Part shown: positions 34,280-45,348 of the stretch, piece by piece | How positions within the stretch are numbered: position 1 is the stretch's first letter | How the letters are laid out: each line of letters opens with the position of its first letter | Source of the DNA: Prostheceraeus crozeri | Taxonomy: Eukaryota; Platyhelminthes; Polycladida; Euryleptidae | Assembly: GCA_907163375.1 (NCBI GenBank) | Contig: CAJQUW010008672.1 | Span: 124,001 to 188,000, forward strand | DNA length: 64,000 nucleotides | Direction of reading: 5' to 3' | Program-made: the position numbers and the translations under genes | The notes under the pieces: model-generated | Told to the model about the DNA's origin: nothing | Database searches by the model: none | What the model saw: the letters and a program-made list of their open reading frames with translations, nothing else

Positions 34280-34310
34280 GACATCAGAGATGTCTACTAG
34301 GGCTTCGCCC
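34280..34310. repeat. Double-hairpin copy G
   Basis: GACATC-AGA-GATGTC, spacer TACTA, GGGC-TTC-GCCC. Peptide SEMSTRASPV, in the segment after polymerase motif A. Confidence 0.9.
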
Positions 34311-35449
34311 GTTCTTGATTATCAAAAAACATATGATGGAAATTATAATCATGGTTATATATATGAAGTTGATTTAGTATATCCTGATGAAATAAAAGAT
34401 AAAACAAAATATTTTCCTTTCTGTCCCGAAAACAAAATTCCCAATATAGAAGATTTTTCAGATTATCAAAAATCTATAATTCCTAAGAAATACAGACCAA
34501 CAAAAAAACTTATGTTAACACAAAGCAATAAAGGAAAGTATGTTGTTGAAGGAAGAATGCTAGATTGGTATTTAGATCATGGAATGATTCTCACAAAAAT
34601 TCACCGGAAACTAGTGTATAGAAAATCTAGGTGGTTAAAAGATTGTATAGAGTTCAATATTGAAAAACGTAAAATAGCTAAAAGAAATAAAGATGATTTT
34701 GGAAACGTGTTCTTCAAATTAATGAATAATGCATTTTATGGTAAGACTTTAGAAAATGTGCGTAATAGACAAAATATTGAAATAGTCTATGATAAAGATA
34801 GGTTTCAAAATTTAACAAGGAAACCTACATATAAAAGAACTACTAGATTTAGTGATGAACTATGTGCTGTACATTTACGTCGAATCAGCGTAAAACATGA
34901 TAAGTTTAATTTTATTGGATTCACTATATTAGAATTAGCTAAACTATTTATGTATAGATTTATATATGATTATTTAGCACCTGCTTATGGCAAAAACTAT
35001 AAATTACACTTTACAGATACGGATTCTGTTTTCTTAGAATTAACAATACCGTATAATTCTACACTTGTTAAAGAAATAGATAAAATAAAAGATATCATTC
35101 ATCCTTCTGATTTATGTAAAGTAAAAGATGAATTAGAAGGAAATGAAGATTTCATAACAGAAGCTATATTTTTAAAATCTAAATGTTATTGTTATAACAC
35201 AACTAATAATATTAAAACACATAAAACATTAAAAGGAATTTCAAAGGCATCAGTGGCTAATCAAATAACATTTCAAGATTATAAAAATGCATTATTTAAT
35301 AATGAAATAAAAACAGCATGTAATTATAGACTTAATTCAAAGAAACATAAAATGTATTTAAAAGAAGAACATAAATTGGCATTAGATCCATTTGATGATG
35401 AAAGAAAAATTTTACCTGATGGAATAACTACTTCACCTTTTTAAAGTTT

Positions 35450-35625
35450 ATTTATTATTATTTAAATCAGTCTAGAAAAAAATTTTTATTGTTTAAATCA
35501 GTCTAGAAAAAAATTTTTTATTATTTAAATCAGTCTAGAATAAAAATTTTATTATTTATTGCTCAGTATAACATTTTTTTATTATTTAAATCAGTCTAGA
35601 ATAAAAATTTTTTATTACTCAGTAA
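35450..35625. repeat. Tandem array between converging gene arms
   Basis: TTTAAATCAGTCTAGA occurs at 35461, 35492, 35524 and 35585, with spacings of 31, 32 and 61 bp, each followed by an A-run and T-run. It lies exactly where the polymerase arm and the ATPase arm meet tail to tail. It may supply poly(A)/termination signals for both strands (AATAAA-like strings are frequent), or be a replication-related site. Confidence 0.85.
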
Positions 35626-35673
35626 ACAAATCTTCTATCGACTTTCAGTCAGAACAATTGTTCGATAACTCTA

Positions 35674-36400
35674 TCATGAATTTTTTTTATCAATATTAAT
35701 TGTGATAAATCCATAATCTTTTGACCAAGCATTGTTACACGATTGTTTAAATTCATCTTTATTTCTTACGCATAAATCTCTTAACAAATCACTTAAGTTT
35801 CTTGCATTTATTTCAAATAGTATAAATATATTTGCATTCTTTCTAATAACACTTCCATCTAATGAATACATACTTTGTGTTAAATAAAATACACTACAGT
35901 TATTATGTCTACCTCTTGTGAAATAATTTCTCTGAACTGACTGATTTCTGTCATTAACACAATCATCAAAAATTACACAATGTTTCATTGTTTTATCTAG
36001 TTTACTAGGATCTTGCATATTACCACTATCATCTATTAATTGTATGTTTATATGCTTATTTTTATTGGATTCAACTAACTGACTATTTTTTGCTGCTTCT
36101 TCACACCACGAACTTATTTCTTCTTCATCTTCAGATTTTTCATATTCTTTGAATAATGAAGCAATTGCTGTTTTTTTAAAATTATTTTCAAATCCATATT
36201 TTAAAAATTGATAGACGGGTTGTTCTGCTGTTGTTGTATAAATTATAAGATTATAATCCAAAAAATTTGCAGTCGTTAAAATTTTAAATAATAGATATGT
36301 TTTTCCACAACCTGATCTTCCGCAAATAACTGACAAAACTTTATTAGATAAATTTGGATGATGATTAAATTTGAGTTTTTTTTATTTAATGGTAGTACTT
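35674..36400 (-). pseudogene. FtsK/HerA-type packaging ATPase region
   Basis: Walker A GRSGCGKT near the start, Walker B HCVIFDDCVND, and the motif RGRHNNCSVFYLTQS are visible. This set is typical of the Polinton and large-DNA-virus A32-like genome-packaging ATPases, which translocate DNA into capsids. The main frame of about 220 residues is a little short for the family (usually 220-280). The region looks broken once near its 5' end. It is the last gene of the right arm, converging on the polymerase arm. Confidence 0.85.
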
Positions 36401-36476
36401 CACTCATTTTTTAATAAAAAAATTTATTTTTATTTTTTTTGTTTCCAAAGAAGAAGAAGAAAATTAAACTTCTCTA

Positions 36477-36507
36477 GCTTCGCGTGGGAGTTTATACCTC
36501 TCGAAGC
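36477..36507. repeat. Inverted repeat at the end of the structural-candidate gene
   Basis: GCTTCG (36477-36482) and CGAAGC (36502-36507) flank 19 nt. It overlaps the last codons and stop of the minus-strand gene, as double-hairpin copy A does for TIR gene 2. It may be a diverged relative or a simple stem; the double structure is not clear. Confidence 0.45.
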
Positions 36508-37300
36508 AAAAGATCTATCATAATCTCTTCACCTCCAAAATTTATTTCTTGTCCTTTCTCATCAGTGATTCTAATGCCAATGTTGTTAATAGTTTTTCTT
36601 GTAATAGGAAAATATATTAATGTTTGTGGAATTACATTTAATCTATAACCAATGGGTACAGTAAAAGCTGGAAAACTGAATATTAAGTTTGACAATTTAC
36701 CATTTATATATCCTCCTTCAATAATGTCACAATGTACAACAATTGAATTTATTTCAGTTATTTTTGGAATCTTCTCACCTAAATGATAACCTTGACTATA
36801 GGTTTGTTTATTAAATCCTAATAGCTTTGACAATGATCTATCATGATTAAAATCAACTTGATGATTTTCGTCTAAAGTAAGAGATTATTTATTAACTGCC
36901 GGTTCAACTGCGAAATGTAATTGTTTCTTATCTTTAAATGGTATACCTAAATGTCTCTTAATTTCATTTGATATTGATTCAACTTCGTAAGAACCAGGAA
37001 GAAAAGTTAATATTTTCCATGTTTTGCCTTTATCAGTAGAATATCTAAATTGATCATTCACATCTTTTATAACATTTTGAATAGTGTTAAATGTAGAGAA
37101 ACTAGTCAATGCAATTTGATAATTTTTATTTTGTTCCAAATGTAGAATGGGTTCTAAATTACAAGTGTGTGATGAAGTAGTTGTTATAATTTTTAACGTC
37201 GTACTAAATTTTGATGAACCCAAAATCTCTGTTAGATTTTCTAAATGATTATTAATTTTGTCAAAATCTACTGATGATAATTCTCTCGAAGACATTTTTA
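36490..37300 (-). pseudogene. Candidate structural (jelly-roll-like) protein region
   Basis: Minus-strand text includes YQIALTSFSTFNTIQNV, FRYSTDKGKTWK, LPGSYEVESI, then SKLLGFNKQTYSQGYH, IVVHCDIIEGGYINGK, VPIGYRLNVIPQTLIYFPI and IGIRITDEKGQEINFGGEEI. A family with these same blocks (LLGF, CNI..G.Y.NGK, PGY, IYLPV, DQ.G...F.GE.I) is frequent beside pPolB genes in invertebrate genomes (from memory). Its beta-rich text suggests a capsid-related protein, but I know of no proof. The region appears interrupted, with about one break. I see no large hexon-type capsid gene elsewhere in the element. Confidence 0.55.
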
Positions 37301-37407
37301 AACAAAAAATTTAAATTATTTATGAAATATTTTTTTTAAAAAAATCATCGATAAAAATCATAAATAAAAATCATAGATAAAAATTAGAAACAACATATTT
37401 CAGCTAC

Positions 37408-37438
37408 GGGCGAAGCCCTTAAAGACATCAGAGATGTC
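37408..37438. repeat. Double-hairpin copy A' (right TIR)
   Basis: Mirror of copy A, identical in sequence, at the 3' end of the right copy of TIR gene 2. Confidence 0.9.
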
Positions 37439-38249
37439 CGGTTATACTTTTATAATCCTCTTCATTTAGAATCTTCTTTTCTAACAGTCTTTTCAATATA
37501 GCATGAATTTCATTGAAACTAGAATTATGTCCTTCTTTTATTGCCGATATTAAAATATTTAATCTATTTAGTAATTCTTGTGGATCATCTGGTAAGAATA
37601 CAGTTGTTTCAGTTTTCTGTTTTTCAGATAAACCTTTTCCTACTTTAACTCCCGTTGATAATAAATTTTCTAATTGTTTATAACGTCTAAGAGATTTTAC
37701 TGCACCAACTCTATCTAACATAGCTTTATATTTTATGAGATCTTCTACAGCATAATTATTTAAATCTGCTCCTCTTAAAAGATTAACAAAATTTCTATCT
37801 AAATTAAAAGGAGATTTATCTGGTGAAAAAATTAAACCTCGAAAAGGTTGTGGAAATATTTCTTTTTGTCCGAGATAAAATCTAGGTATTGTTTTTCCAT
37901 CTATAAATGAGATAGAATGTTCAAATTGCATAGATTTTGGTAATTTCTTATTAATGTTTGATTCTAGTAATCCATAGTCATCTAATATAGTTTTGTGCTC
38001 TGGATCTGTTATATCAATTTGTTTATCATTATTTGTACTTTCTTTTTCAAGAGTTTTAAATGGTTTCATAGTTTTTTCAAAATCAGTTTTTACTTGCTCG
38101 GTTTGCTGCATTTTTTCAAACATATCAGATTGAATACCAGCTTTTATCATTCTATGTTGAAGATGATTTTCTTTCATAATATTTCTTTGTTTTATTAACT
38201 CTTCTAATTGTTTTATTCTTTTAAAATTATCAGCTTTAATTTTATCCAT
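37428..38249 (-). CDS. TIR gene 2, right copy
   Basis: Inverted duplicate of the gene at 29621-30442, 273 residues from the equivalent ATG, open throughout. It differs from the left copy by one residue (Ile for Val near the C-terminus). Transcribed inward, toward the ATPase arm. Confidence 0.65.
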   Translation of the reverse strand: MDKIKADNFKRIKQLEELIKQRNIMKENHLQHRMIKAGIQSDMFEKMQQTEQVKTDFEKTMKPFKTLEKESTNNDKQIDITDPEHKTILDDYGLLESNINKKLPKSMQFEHSISFIDGKTIPRFYLGQKEIFPQPFRGLIFSPDKSPFNLDRNFVNLLRGADLNNYAVEDLIKYKAMLDRVGAVKSLRRYKQLENLLSTGVKVGKGLSEKQKTETTVFLPDDPQELLNRLNILISAIKEGHNSSFNEIHAILKRLLEKKILNEEDYKSITGHL

Positions 38250-38370
38250 TTTTAAAATATGATATTTGAATTTTGTGGTAACATTGGAATACAACAAAAA
38301 CATTTTACTGAACAAATTATTTTTTTATTGCTTTGTTGTCTGACATCTTTTCGTTTAAAGTTTTCTCGTT

Positions 38371-39079
38371 TTAAGTTTTGTTTAATAAAGTTTTGCTTAA
38401 ATTTTCGCTTAAAGTTTTTAGCTCTTCTAAAAAAATTTTGTCATTTTCTTCATTAGAAATTTTACCATCACTCGAAATTTTGCCACCCTGATTATTCTTC
38501 TCATCAACTTTTTCTGACTGTAATTGAAATGATATTTGATTTACTTCATTAGCTATTTGATCAAATTTTTCAATCTCATCTAACGTAATAACATTATCAT
38601 CACATACTCTTTGAAAGTAGTAATGCAATTTGTCATAGACTTCTTTAATATGTAAATGCTTAGTTTTTAATGATTTTCGTTTCTTAGTTATTAAAGATTT
38701 ATCTAACATTGTAACAAGTGAAGTTGCAAAAACACCCGTACCTGTTAAAGCTGTAGCAACTACTGGAATTACTAAAACACCTGAAGATATAACAATTGTT
38801 AAAGCACCTAAACTTATTGTTAAGAATATGCCAATTCCTTGTGTTACATTCTTAACTTTACTGAGTCCATCTCTTTCTTAATTTTTTATAATGCTCTAAT
38901 CTTAATAATAATTGAGATTCCTTATCTTTCATATAACGTACTCTATCTTTGTGTTTTTCTTTATTCATTTTTTCAATGTCCATTAAAGTAGAACTACGTT
39001 CATATGATAACGAAGGATATATTCTTGCGGTTTCTTCCATTTTTGTTTCTTCCATTTTTAAAGAAATATTTTTAGTCAC
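38371..39079 (-). pseudogene. TIR gene 1, right copy (broken)
   Basis: Inverted duplicate of the membrane-protein gene at 28771-29499. This copy is broken while the left copy is open. It also has fewer of the short SSDGKI-coding repeats. Confidence 0.8.
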
Positions 39080-39659
39080 ATGATATATTTTAAAAACCTG
39101 AAAGATGGATAAAATTCATGAATTTGAAAATCTCAACTTTTATGATTTTCGGTGTCCTGGAACGGTCATGATTTTCAAGGTAAAAATTGTAATTCACAAA
39201 TTTGAGATTCTTAACTTTTATGATTTTTTCGGTGTCCTGGAACGGTCATGATTTTAAGGGTGAAAATTGTAATTCTCAAATTTGAGATTTTGAAAAATTT
39301 GAAAATTGGGTATTTTTAAAAACGCCCAAATTTATGAATTTAGGTCTTCATAACCTGAAAAAGGGTTCAAATTCATGAATTTATGTCGTTTTTAAAAATG
39401 CCATTTTTTGAAAAAATGGTACTTTTTGAATGGACTAAATTCATGTATTTAGGTCTTAAAAACCTGAAAAAGGGTTCAAATTCATGAATTTATGTCGTTC
39501 TTAAAGATACTATTTTTTTGAATTTTATGGTGTCCTGGAACGGTCTTTTGCCCATTACTTATATACGAGACATGAATATCATATTTGTTTGACAGAAAAG
39601 GCAGCATAGCAAAGAAACGAATATTCACACGAAGACACTAGGATCACGAATCACCATCA

Positions 39660-41770
39660 TAAGACTCGAGGAGACATAGCTTTGTCACTGGTCGAATCTT
39701 CGTAGAATTCTTCGAACGCACTTCTGCAGTCCGCACCAGTCCATCCTGTCCAGTGTGTATGTTGATCACGAGTCCGACATTCTCCACGGGGAAGATTTTC
39801 ATCCATCAGTAGGACAACATCACCATTGCAAAAGTTCCTGCGCTTATTCTGCCAGCGACCTCGCGACTGTAGAAGAGGTAAATACTCTTTGATCCATCTT
39901 CTCCAAAAGATGTCCGCAAGAAATTGAGCTCGCTTCCATTGACGAATCAGCTTGTTTGAGCAGTCCTTAGATGTTATCTTATCTGAAGAAAAACTGATGT
40001 TAGAACGCAATAGGAGAAGTTTTGATGGAGTTAATGCTTCAGGGCTGTGTAGGTCCGTCGAATTCTTGACGAGAGGACGATCATTCATAATTCGCTCAGC
40101 TTCAGTCAGGAATGTCGTAAAAGATTCATCGTCTACAATCTGATTTTTAATCAATGCTCTGAGAATTTATCTGGTGGACCTAATCAGTCTTTCCCAAACC
40201 CCTCCTTCATGAGGAGCAGAAGGTGTCGTGAAATGCCATTCAATTTCGCGATCCACTAAAGTCGTACCAATCTCATTCTGGTCTAACAGTAGCAAAGATT
40301 TCTTCAATTCTTTATTGGCACCGACAAAATTTCTACCATTATCACTGAATATCTTTTTTGGTTTGCCACGTCTACTCATGAATTTTGATAGACAGCACAA
40401 GAACGAATCCGTACTTAAGCTATATGCCATTTCCAAGTGGACGGCCCTACATGCTAAGCAAGTAAAAAGGCAGGCATAACGTTTGACCATAGTCCTCTTA
40501 CATCTGACATAGAAGGGTCCAAAATAGTCTACCCCTACGTTTGTAAATGGAGGATTTCCAGCTTCTAACCTCTCTCTAGGTAAATCAGCCATGCGCTGAG
40601 GTACTGGATTACGCGACATGCGTCTACATACGAAACAATGATTTACGATGCGTTTGACTGTCGATAACCCTCGTAATATCCAGAACTGTTCTCGCAAAAT
40701 AATCAAAACATGCTGGGGTCCTACGTGTCCATTTCGTTCATGACAGTGGCGAATAAGCAAGTCAACTACGTGATGCTTAGGGGGCAAAATAATTGGATGC
40801 TTTTGCTCAAGAGAAAGATCGGAGCTTTCAAGTCTACCTCCTACACATATGAGATCATCTATTGGCAAAGGGATTTCAAGCGACTACATTTAGGTAATTT
40901 TAAGTTTCGATTGCAATATTTGATTTCGGGAAAACTTGATTGTTGAACAACCTTCAATATCTCACTTCTAGCCTTTTCAATTTCTTCTACAGAAAGAGGC
41001 GAAGTATTCACAATGCCACGGTTCAGAAATTTATTCATCAGAAATGACTTAAAACGGAGTAACCATGCAACATTCCTCTGGAGCTTTTCAATATTTGAAG
41101 CAGACTCAATCATTTTTTCTAAGGAAGACTCGCGTGCTTCGACTAAGAAAACCGTCTTAACTTCAGGGTCACTTTGAACGTTTGATGTAATCATATCAGG
41201 CTGCTTCGGACAACCAATCGAAAGATCAGCCAAAAACTCTGGTCCTGTCGACCATTTTTGGAGATTTGAAGTTTGATTAGGAAGAATTCCTCTCGATGCT
41301 AAATCAGCAGGATTGAGAGTTGACAGAATGTATCTCCATTGTGAAGGATTGGTAATGTCATGAATGATTGCTAGGCGATTAGCTACAAATGTTTTAAATC
41401 GAGTTTTGACGTTACTTATGTAGCGCAGAACTACTTCAGAATCGGTTCAAAAAACTGTTTGTACTTTGTCAGTTATTTTTAATTCACGCACGATAGTTTG
41501 GTGCATTCGCACAGCCACGACAGCTGCTGACAGCTCTAAACGTGGAATGCTCACACTCTTAAGAGGAGCCACTCGCGATTTTCCAGCAATTAATGAACAT
41601 TTCACATTACCGTGTTCATCAAATATTCGAAGAAATGACGCAACTCCATAGGCAGTCTCAGAAGCATCGGAAAAATGATGCAGTTCCATCGAATGATTTT
41701 GAGTGATGAATATTGGCTTCAAACAACGAGGTACATGAAACTTTTCGAGTGCCGTCAAAGAATTCATTCA
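39660..41770 (-). pseudogene. BEL RNase H and integrase region
   Basis: Minus-strand blocks in order: RNase H-like LHHFSDASETAYGVA and PRLELSAAVVAVRM (near 41.7-41.5 kb), integrase zinc-binding HCHERNGHVG and HCFVCRRM (about 40.75-40.62 kb), integrase core with NVGVDYFGPFYV and FSDNGRNFVGA (about 40.55-40.3 kb), and the Pao-specific C-terminal domain with [32 protein letters not shown] text shortened here (about 40.15-39.66 kb). These give the C-terminal half of a BEL/Pao polyprotein. The region is broken, with about three breaks. Confidence 0.9.
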
Positions 41771-44700
41771 AGTTTCCATCTCAATTCGAATATTATCTGG
41801 AATAACATCATCCCACTTATAATTATCGCGACAAAGATTTTGCAAGATCAGTTTCGGTATCAGAGTGACAGGGGCAGCCAAGCCCAACGGATCATAGAAT
41901 GAACTAGCGACCGATAAAATTCCACGACGAGTAACTGGCACAGAATTACTCCTGATGGTGTATGAAAATGAATCCTTTTCAACATTCCATCTCATTCCCA
42001 AGGCTCTTTGAACAGGCATTTCTCCTTCAAATTCTACATTGACGATAGACGGATCCCTTTCTTTTTTAGGGATTGAATTCAATATTTCAATGCTGTTGGA
42101 AACAAACTTCGTCAGATGAAATCCGCCTCTCTGCAGCATTTCACGGAGCTCGGAAATTAGTTTGATACCCATGTCGATATCACTGATGGACTTCAAGCAA
42201 TCATCAACGTAGAAATGATGCAAAATAGTTGAAATTGTGCTTTGTTCATACTGGTCAGCGAAATCTTTCGCAGTTCTCTGCAATGCGAATGAACATGCGC
42301 TGGGTGATGAAGTTGCTCCAAAAATATGTTTGGTCATGCAATAAACATCTGGAGTTTTCGTCAAATCGCCATTACTCCACCACAAAAATTTCAAGAAATT
42401 CTTATCCCTGTCTGATATACGAACCTGGTGAAACATCGATTCCACATCGGCCATAAAGGCATAACGATCCCATCTGAATCTCATTAAAACTCCAATGAGA
42501 GAGCTGACGAGATCAGGACCTTGCAATAAAGTATCGTTCAATGACATGTTTCTATACTTAGACGCACAGTCAAATACAACGCGAACTTTGCCGGGTTTAT
42601 TCGGATTTGTGACCGCATGATGAGGCAAGAACCACATCTTTTCATTGCAATCAATTTGATCAATCGATCCTACCCTTTCCGCATGTCCTTTTAAGATATG
42701 ATCGTCAATAATATTGCAGTAATCTTTATAGAGCGATTGATTCTTCTCCAATCGCCTTTCCAAGCACTTTAAGCGATACTTGACCATCGAGAGATTATTT
42801 TCTAATTTTGGCGGAAATTCTCTCCACGGCATCGAGACGTTGTATCTCTCCCCGTCATGATGAACAGACTTCTCAAACATCTTTTGAGCTTCACGATCTT
42901 CCACAGATAGTCCTTGCTGATTGTCAAAAATAGAGTCACAAAAATCTGTTTTCCACATCCGTTCAACCTGTTCACGCAAATCTAGCTTTTGAAAGAAAAT
43001 TTCATTTGAATTAGCGGCGCACTTATTCACGGGTCCGAGCAATGACCAACCCAGTATTGATTTGACAGCGTATGGCTCATGTCTACCACCACGTCTTTGC
43101 TCGTCGACAAAGACCTCTGAAACATTGCCACCGATTAAAAGCTCCACCTTTGACGAGTCAATGGTCGGAAATGTTAAATCTTTCAAATGTGGAAATGTAT
43201 CGATTGAGCTTTGGTCGGCCATTGAATCGATCGAAATAGGAAGTTCTCTAACAGATACAACTTCATCGATGCAAACCTTTTTATCTTCATTCATGGAAGA
43301 AACAAATAATGGAGTTTTCATTCCTTCATGATTTCGCGAATCGAAAACTGTCGTCATTTGAAATGAAGTATTTGATCCCCGAACATTTAGACGTTTCAAC
43401 AGACTGTCAGTGCACAAAGAAGTGATTGAACCACCATCTAGTAATGCGTAAGTCTCAACAATACAATTACGTCCGTATACGCGAATTGGTAGAATACGGA
43501 GAACAACTTTGCTGTTATTGCAATTAACGCAATTAATGCTGCTTTCAGTATCAACTGCTGTCAAAACTTTATCATTTACTTCAGGTTTTTCTTGCTCTGC
43601 TTGTATTGGCTTGACGAAGTGTAATAGCTCATGATGTTTAGTATTGCATGCAGGACACTGGGGGCGTTTCTTACATTCTCTGCTGGAATGACCTGATTTT
43701 AAGCAGTTAAAGCACAATCTTTTCTGTTTAACAAAGGAAATACGATCAGAATACGGTTTTAACCGAAACATTTGACAATCCGAAAGATGATGACTCTCAT
43801 TGCAAAAAGAACATGGTGAAGTTCTTTGCTCAATGCAAGTATCAGGACTTGTAGAATCATTCTTTAAAGCAAAAACCGACTTCGAAGATTTTGAGGCTTC
43901 ACTCCTACGCATATGAAAATCAGTAGCATTCGTGGAGTTAATCAATTTACCAAACATTGAAGATGCAATGTTGGCTCGTTCTTGTACGAATTCCGAGAGG
44001 TCAGAAAAAGTAGGTTCAATTCCAGCTTTGTGCAACTTGTGCGACACTTCTGCCCATCTAGCTCTCAATGAAACTGGTAATCTTAAAACAATGCTTTTCA
44101 ATGTGTGATTACTGTTCAATTCGCTCAAATAACCCAATGATTTCAATATTATTTCACATCTTATCAAATCGTCAATAAAAGACAGCAAGGCCTTATGATC
44201 ATTAGCTTTGATAGCTGAACCTTTTATCAATTCTTCGACATGTGACCTAGCAATGTCATGTGGAGCTCCATACCTGTCATTCAACAATTCTAGCGCTTTC
44301 AAATAACCACTATCTTTCATGACTACACAATGCTCTATCAATTTCCTGGCTTGCCCAGAACAATACTGAATAAGATAATTCAATCTTACCACATTATCCG
44401 ACACCTTACTCTCAATTGACATCTTGAAATTGGTAATGAATGCGACGAAATTCCTAATATCACTATCAAACTGGAAGATTTCAGTCTTTGGAAGAGATGC
44501 AGTCGTTGTTAAATCTGCGAGCTTCATCAAAGTCGTTGCGAGCGATGATTCAGTAGGTTGGTGTTCATGAACATAAGACATATTTGGAACTGCCTTCGAC
44601 GACGCGACGTTACATGTACGATTCACTGATTCTTCGATCGTAGGTCGATTGTCATTATTGTTCGAATAGTCAATATCCAACTCAACCTGAGCATGGGATT

Positions 44701-44941
44701 GTTCTTGACTCGATGGCAAAACCGATTCTTCTGCCTCAGCAGCAGCAATTTCTGTGTCTAAAGTCTGTTCCTCAATTTCATGACAAATTTGAAGCTTCCT
44801 CTTCTCCAATTCTGCGCGCTTGATAGCGTCTCTCTTCTTAACTTCTAACGCAGCTTTTCTGGAGCGAGTAAGAATAACAGCTGACGATATAGATTTCACT
44901 GAAGTGTCTGAGATCACGGATACATTATCGACTTCTGACAT
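41770..44941 (-). pseudogene. BEL gag, protease and reverse transcriptase region
   Basis: The likely start is the ATG at 44941 (MSEVDNVSV), 32 bp inside the 5' LTR boundary. Gag contains a DUF1759-like region (about 44.5-44.05 kb) and zinc knuckles CFNCLKSGHSSREC and CPACNTKH (about 43.72-43.64 kb). The A17 aspartic protease has LLDGGSITSLC (about 43.44 kb). Reverse transcriptase shows GKVRVVFDCAS (about 42.58 kb), the block ADVESMFHQVRI (about 42.44 kb) and the active site FYVDDCL (about 42.21 kb). This part is one long open stretch of over 1,000 codons, consistent with gag and pol being fused, as is common in BEL/Pao. Confidence 0.92.
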
Positions 44942-44972
44942 CTTGTGATTTTTTGACAATTTTGTTGACTTT

Positions 44973-45348
44973 TGGATTCGAAAAAATAATCCAATTTGTC
45001 GTAACACGGTAGCTACCTTACGTCCCGAAATGTACGAGCAAAAACAATACGATTCGAAGCTTGTACTACGAATGGACTTCTTCTACAGGCAGACCTACCG
45101 GTCAACAAAATTGGTTGAGCATCACCAATATCGAATAACAGCAAATTCAAACTGCCACGTATCGACAACTAGCATTCATATAAATTACATCACAGATATC
45201 ATCATACTAATGCAGTCATACAAGATATCCATTACTACAACAACATAGATTCTTGTGTACATGTACATGCAATCAACCATTCGCTCAGAAATCTGTGCTC
45301 CAACACTGCTAACTCACACATAGATATAAAAGTTCAACTCAATGTCCA
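44973..45348 (-). repeat. BEL 5' LTR
   Basis: 376 bp, partner of 27802-28177. About five differences, for example at TAACACGG versus TAACGCGG near its start. Low divergence implies a relatively recent insertion. Confidence 0.95.

Larger units (their letters stand above)
31490..35444 (+). pseudogene. Protein-primed DNA polymerase B (pPolB) region
   Basis: An N-terminal segment with INIKNEDDYCFLWSIIAHLH, which precedes pPolB in many invertebrate elements, is followed by a Gln/Glu-rich coiled coil, a C2H2 finger (CLQCMTSFRTKEEMNRH), an exonuclease I motif (YCDFEAYN), a CxxC/HNH-like module (CYYCGKEF, then DHDHLNGLYRGAAHNSC), an exonuclease II block (YNGSKYDFHL), exonuclease III-type YCYSTPGLTW, and polymerase motifs A (YDFNSLNSS), B (MNNAFYGKTLENV) and C (FTDTDSVF). 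This is the Polinton/adenovirus-type replicative polymerase, which starts from a terminal protein. The region is broken, with about three breaks. Four double-hairpin inserts fall in linkers between these blocks. Confidence 0.9.
28291..39559. mobile_element. Polinton-like (Maverick/adintovirus-like) element, 11,269 bp
   Basis: Starts AGTAATGGGC and ends GCCCATTACT, flanked by a perfect 6-bp duplication TATATA (28285-28290 and 39560-39565); AG...CT ends and a 6-bp duplication are Polinton hallmarks. Parts: TIRs of about 2.25 kb with two genes each, zinc-finger gene, protein-primed polymerase B, short tandem array, packaging-type ATPase and a candidate structural protein. Genes run inward from both ends and converge near 35.5 kb. 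No integrase or protease was recognised. It is inserted in the BEL element and so is younger than it; TIR copies are nearly identical. It is broken, with about five breaks overall. Confidence 0.9.
37319..39559 (-). repeat. Right terminal inverted repeat, 2.24 kb
   Basis: Inverted copy of 28291-30563 (see there). Its outer 480 bp carry the mirror set of ACCGTTCCAGGACACC motifs and palindromes. Confidence 0.9.
27802..45348 (-). mobile_element. BEL/Pao LTR retrotransposon, interrupted by a Polinton-like insert
   Basis: Two 376-bp LTRs bracket a minus-strand gag-pol region with zinc knuckles, an A17-type aspartic protease, reverse transcriptase, RNase H, an H2C2 plus rve integrase and a Pao C-terminal domain, the BEL/Pao order. 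Without the 11.27-kb insert at 28291-39559 and its 6-bp duplication it would be about 6.3 kb, normal for the family. The LTRs differ at about 5 of 376 positions, so integration is fairly recent. The element is broken, with about four breaks in the coding region. No matching target duplication is visible outside the LTRs. Confidence 0.95.

Noticed and set aside
33158-34310. Interpreting SRASP-like peptides as a conserved protein motif such as a phosphorylation site
   Set aside because: They coincide precisely with double hairpins, occur in unrelated genes, and vary with stem pairing, which favours a nucleic-acid explanation.
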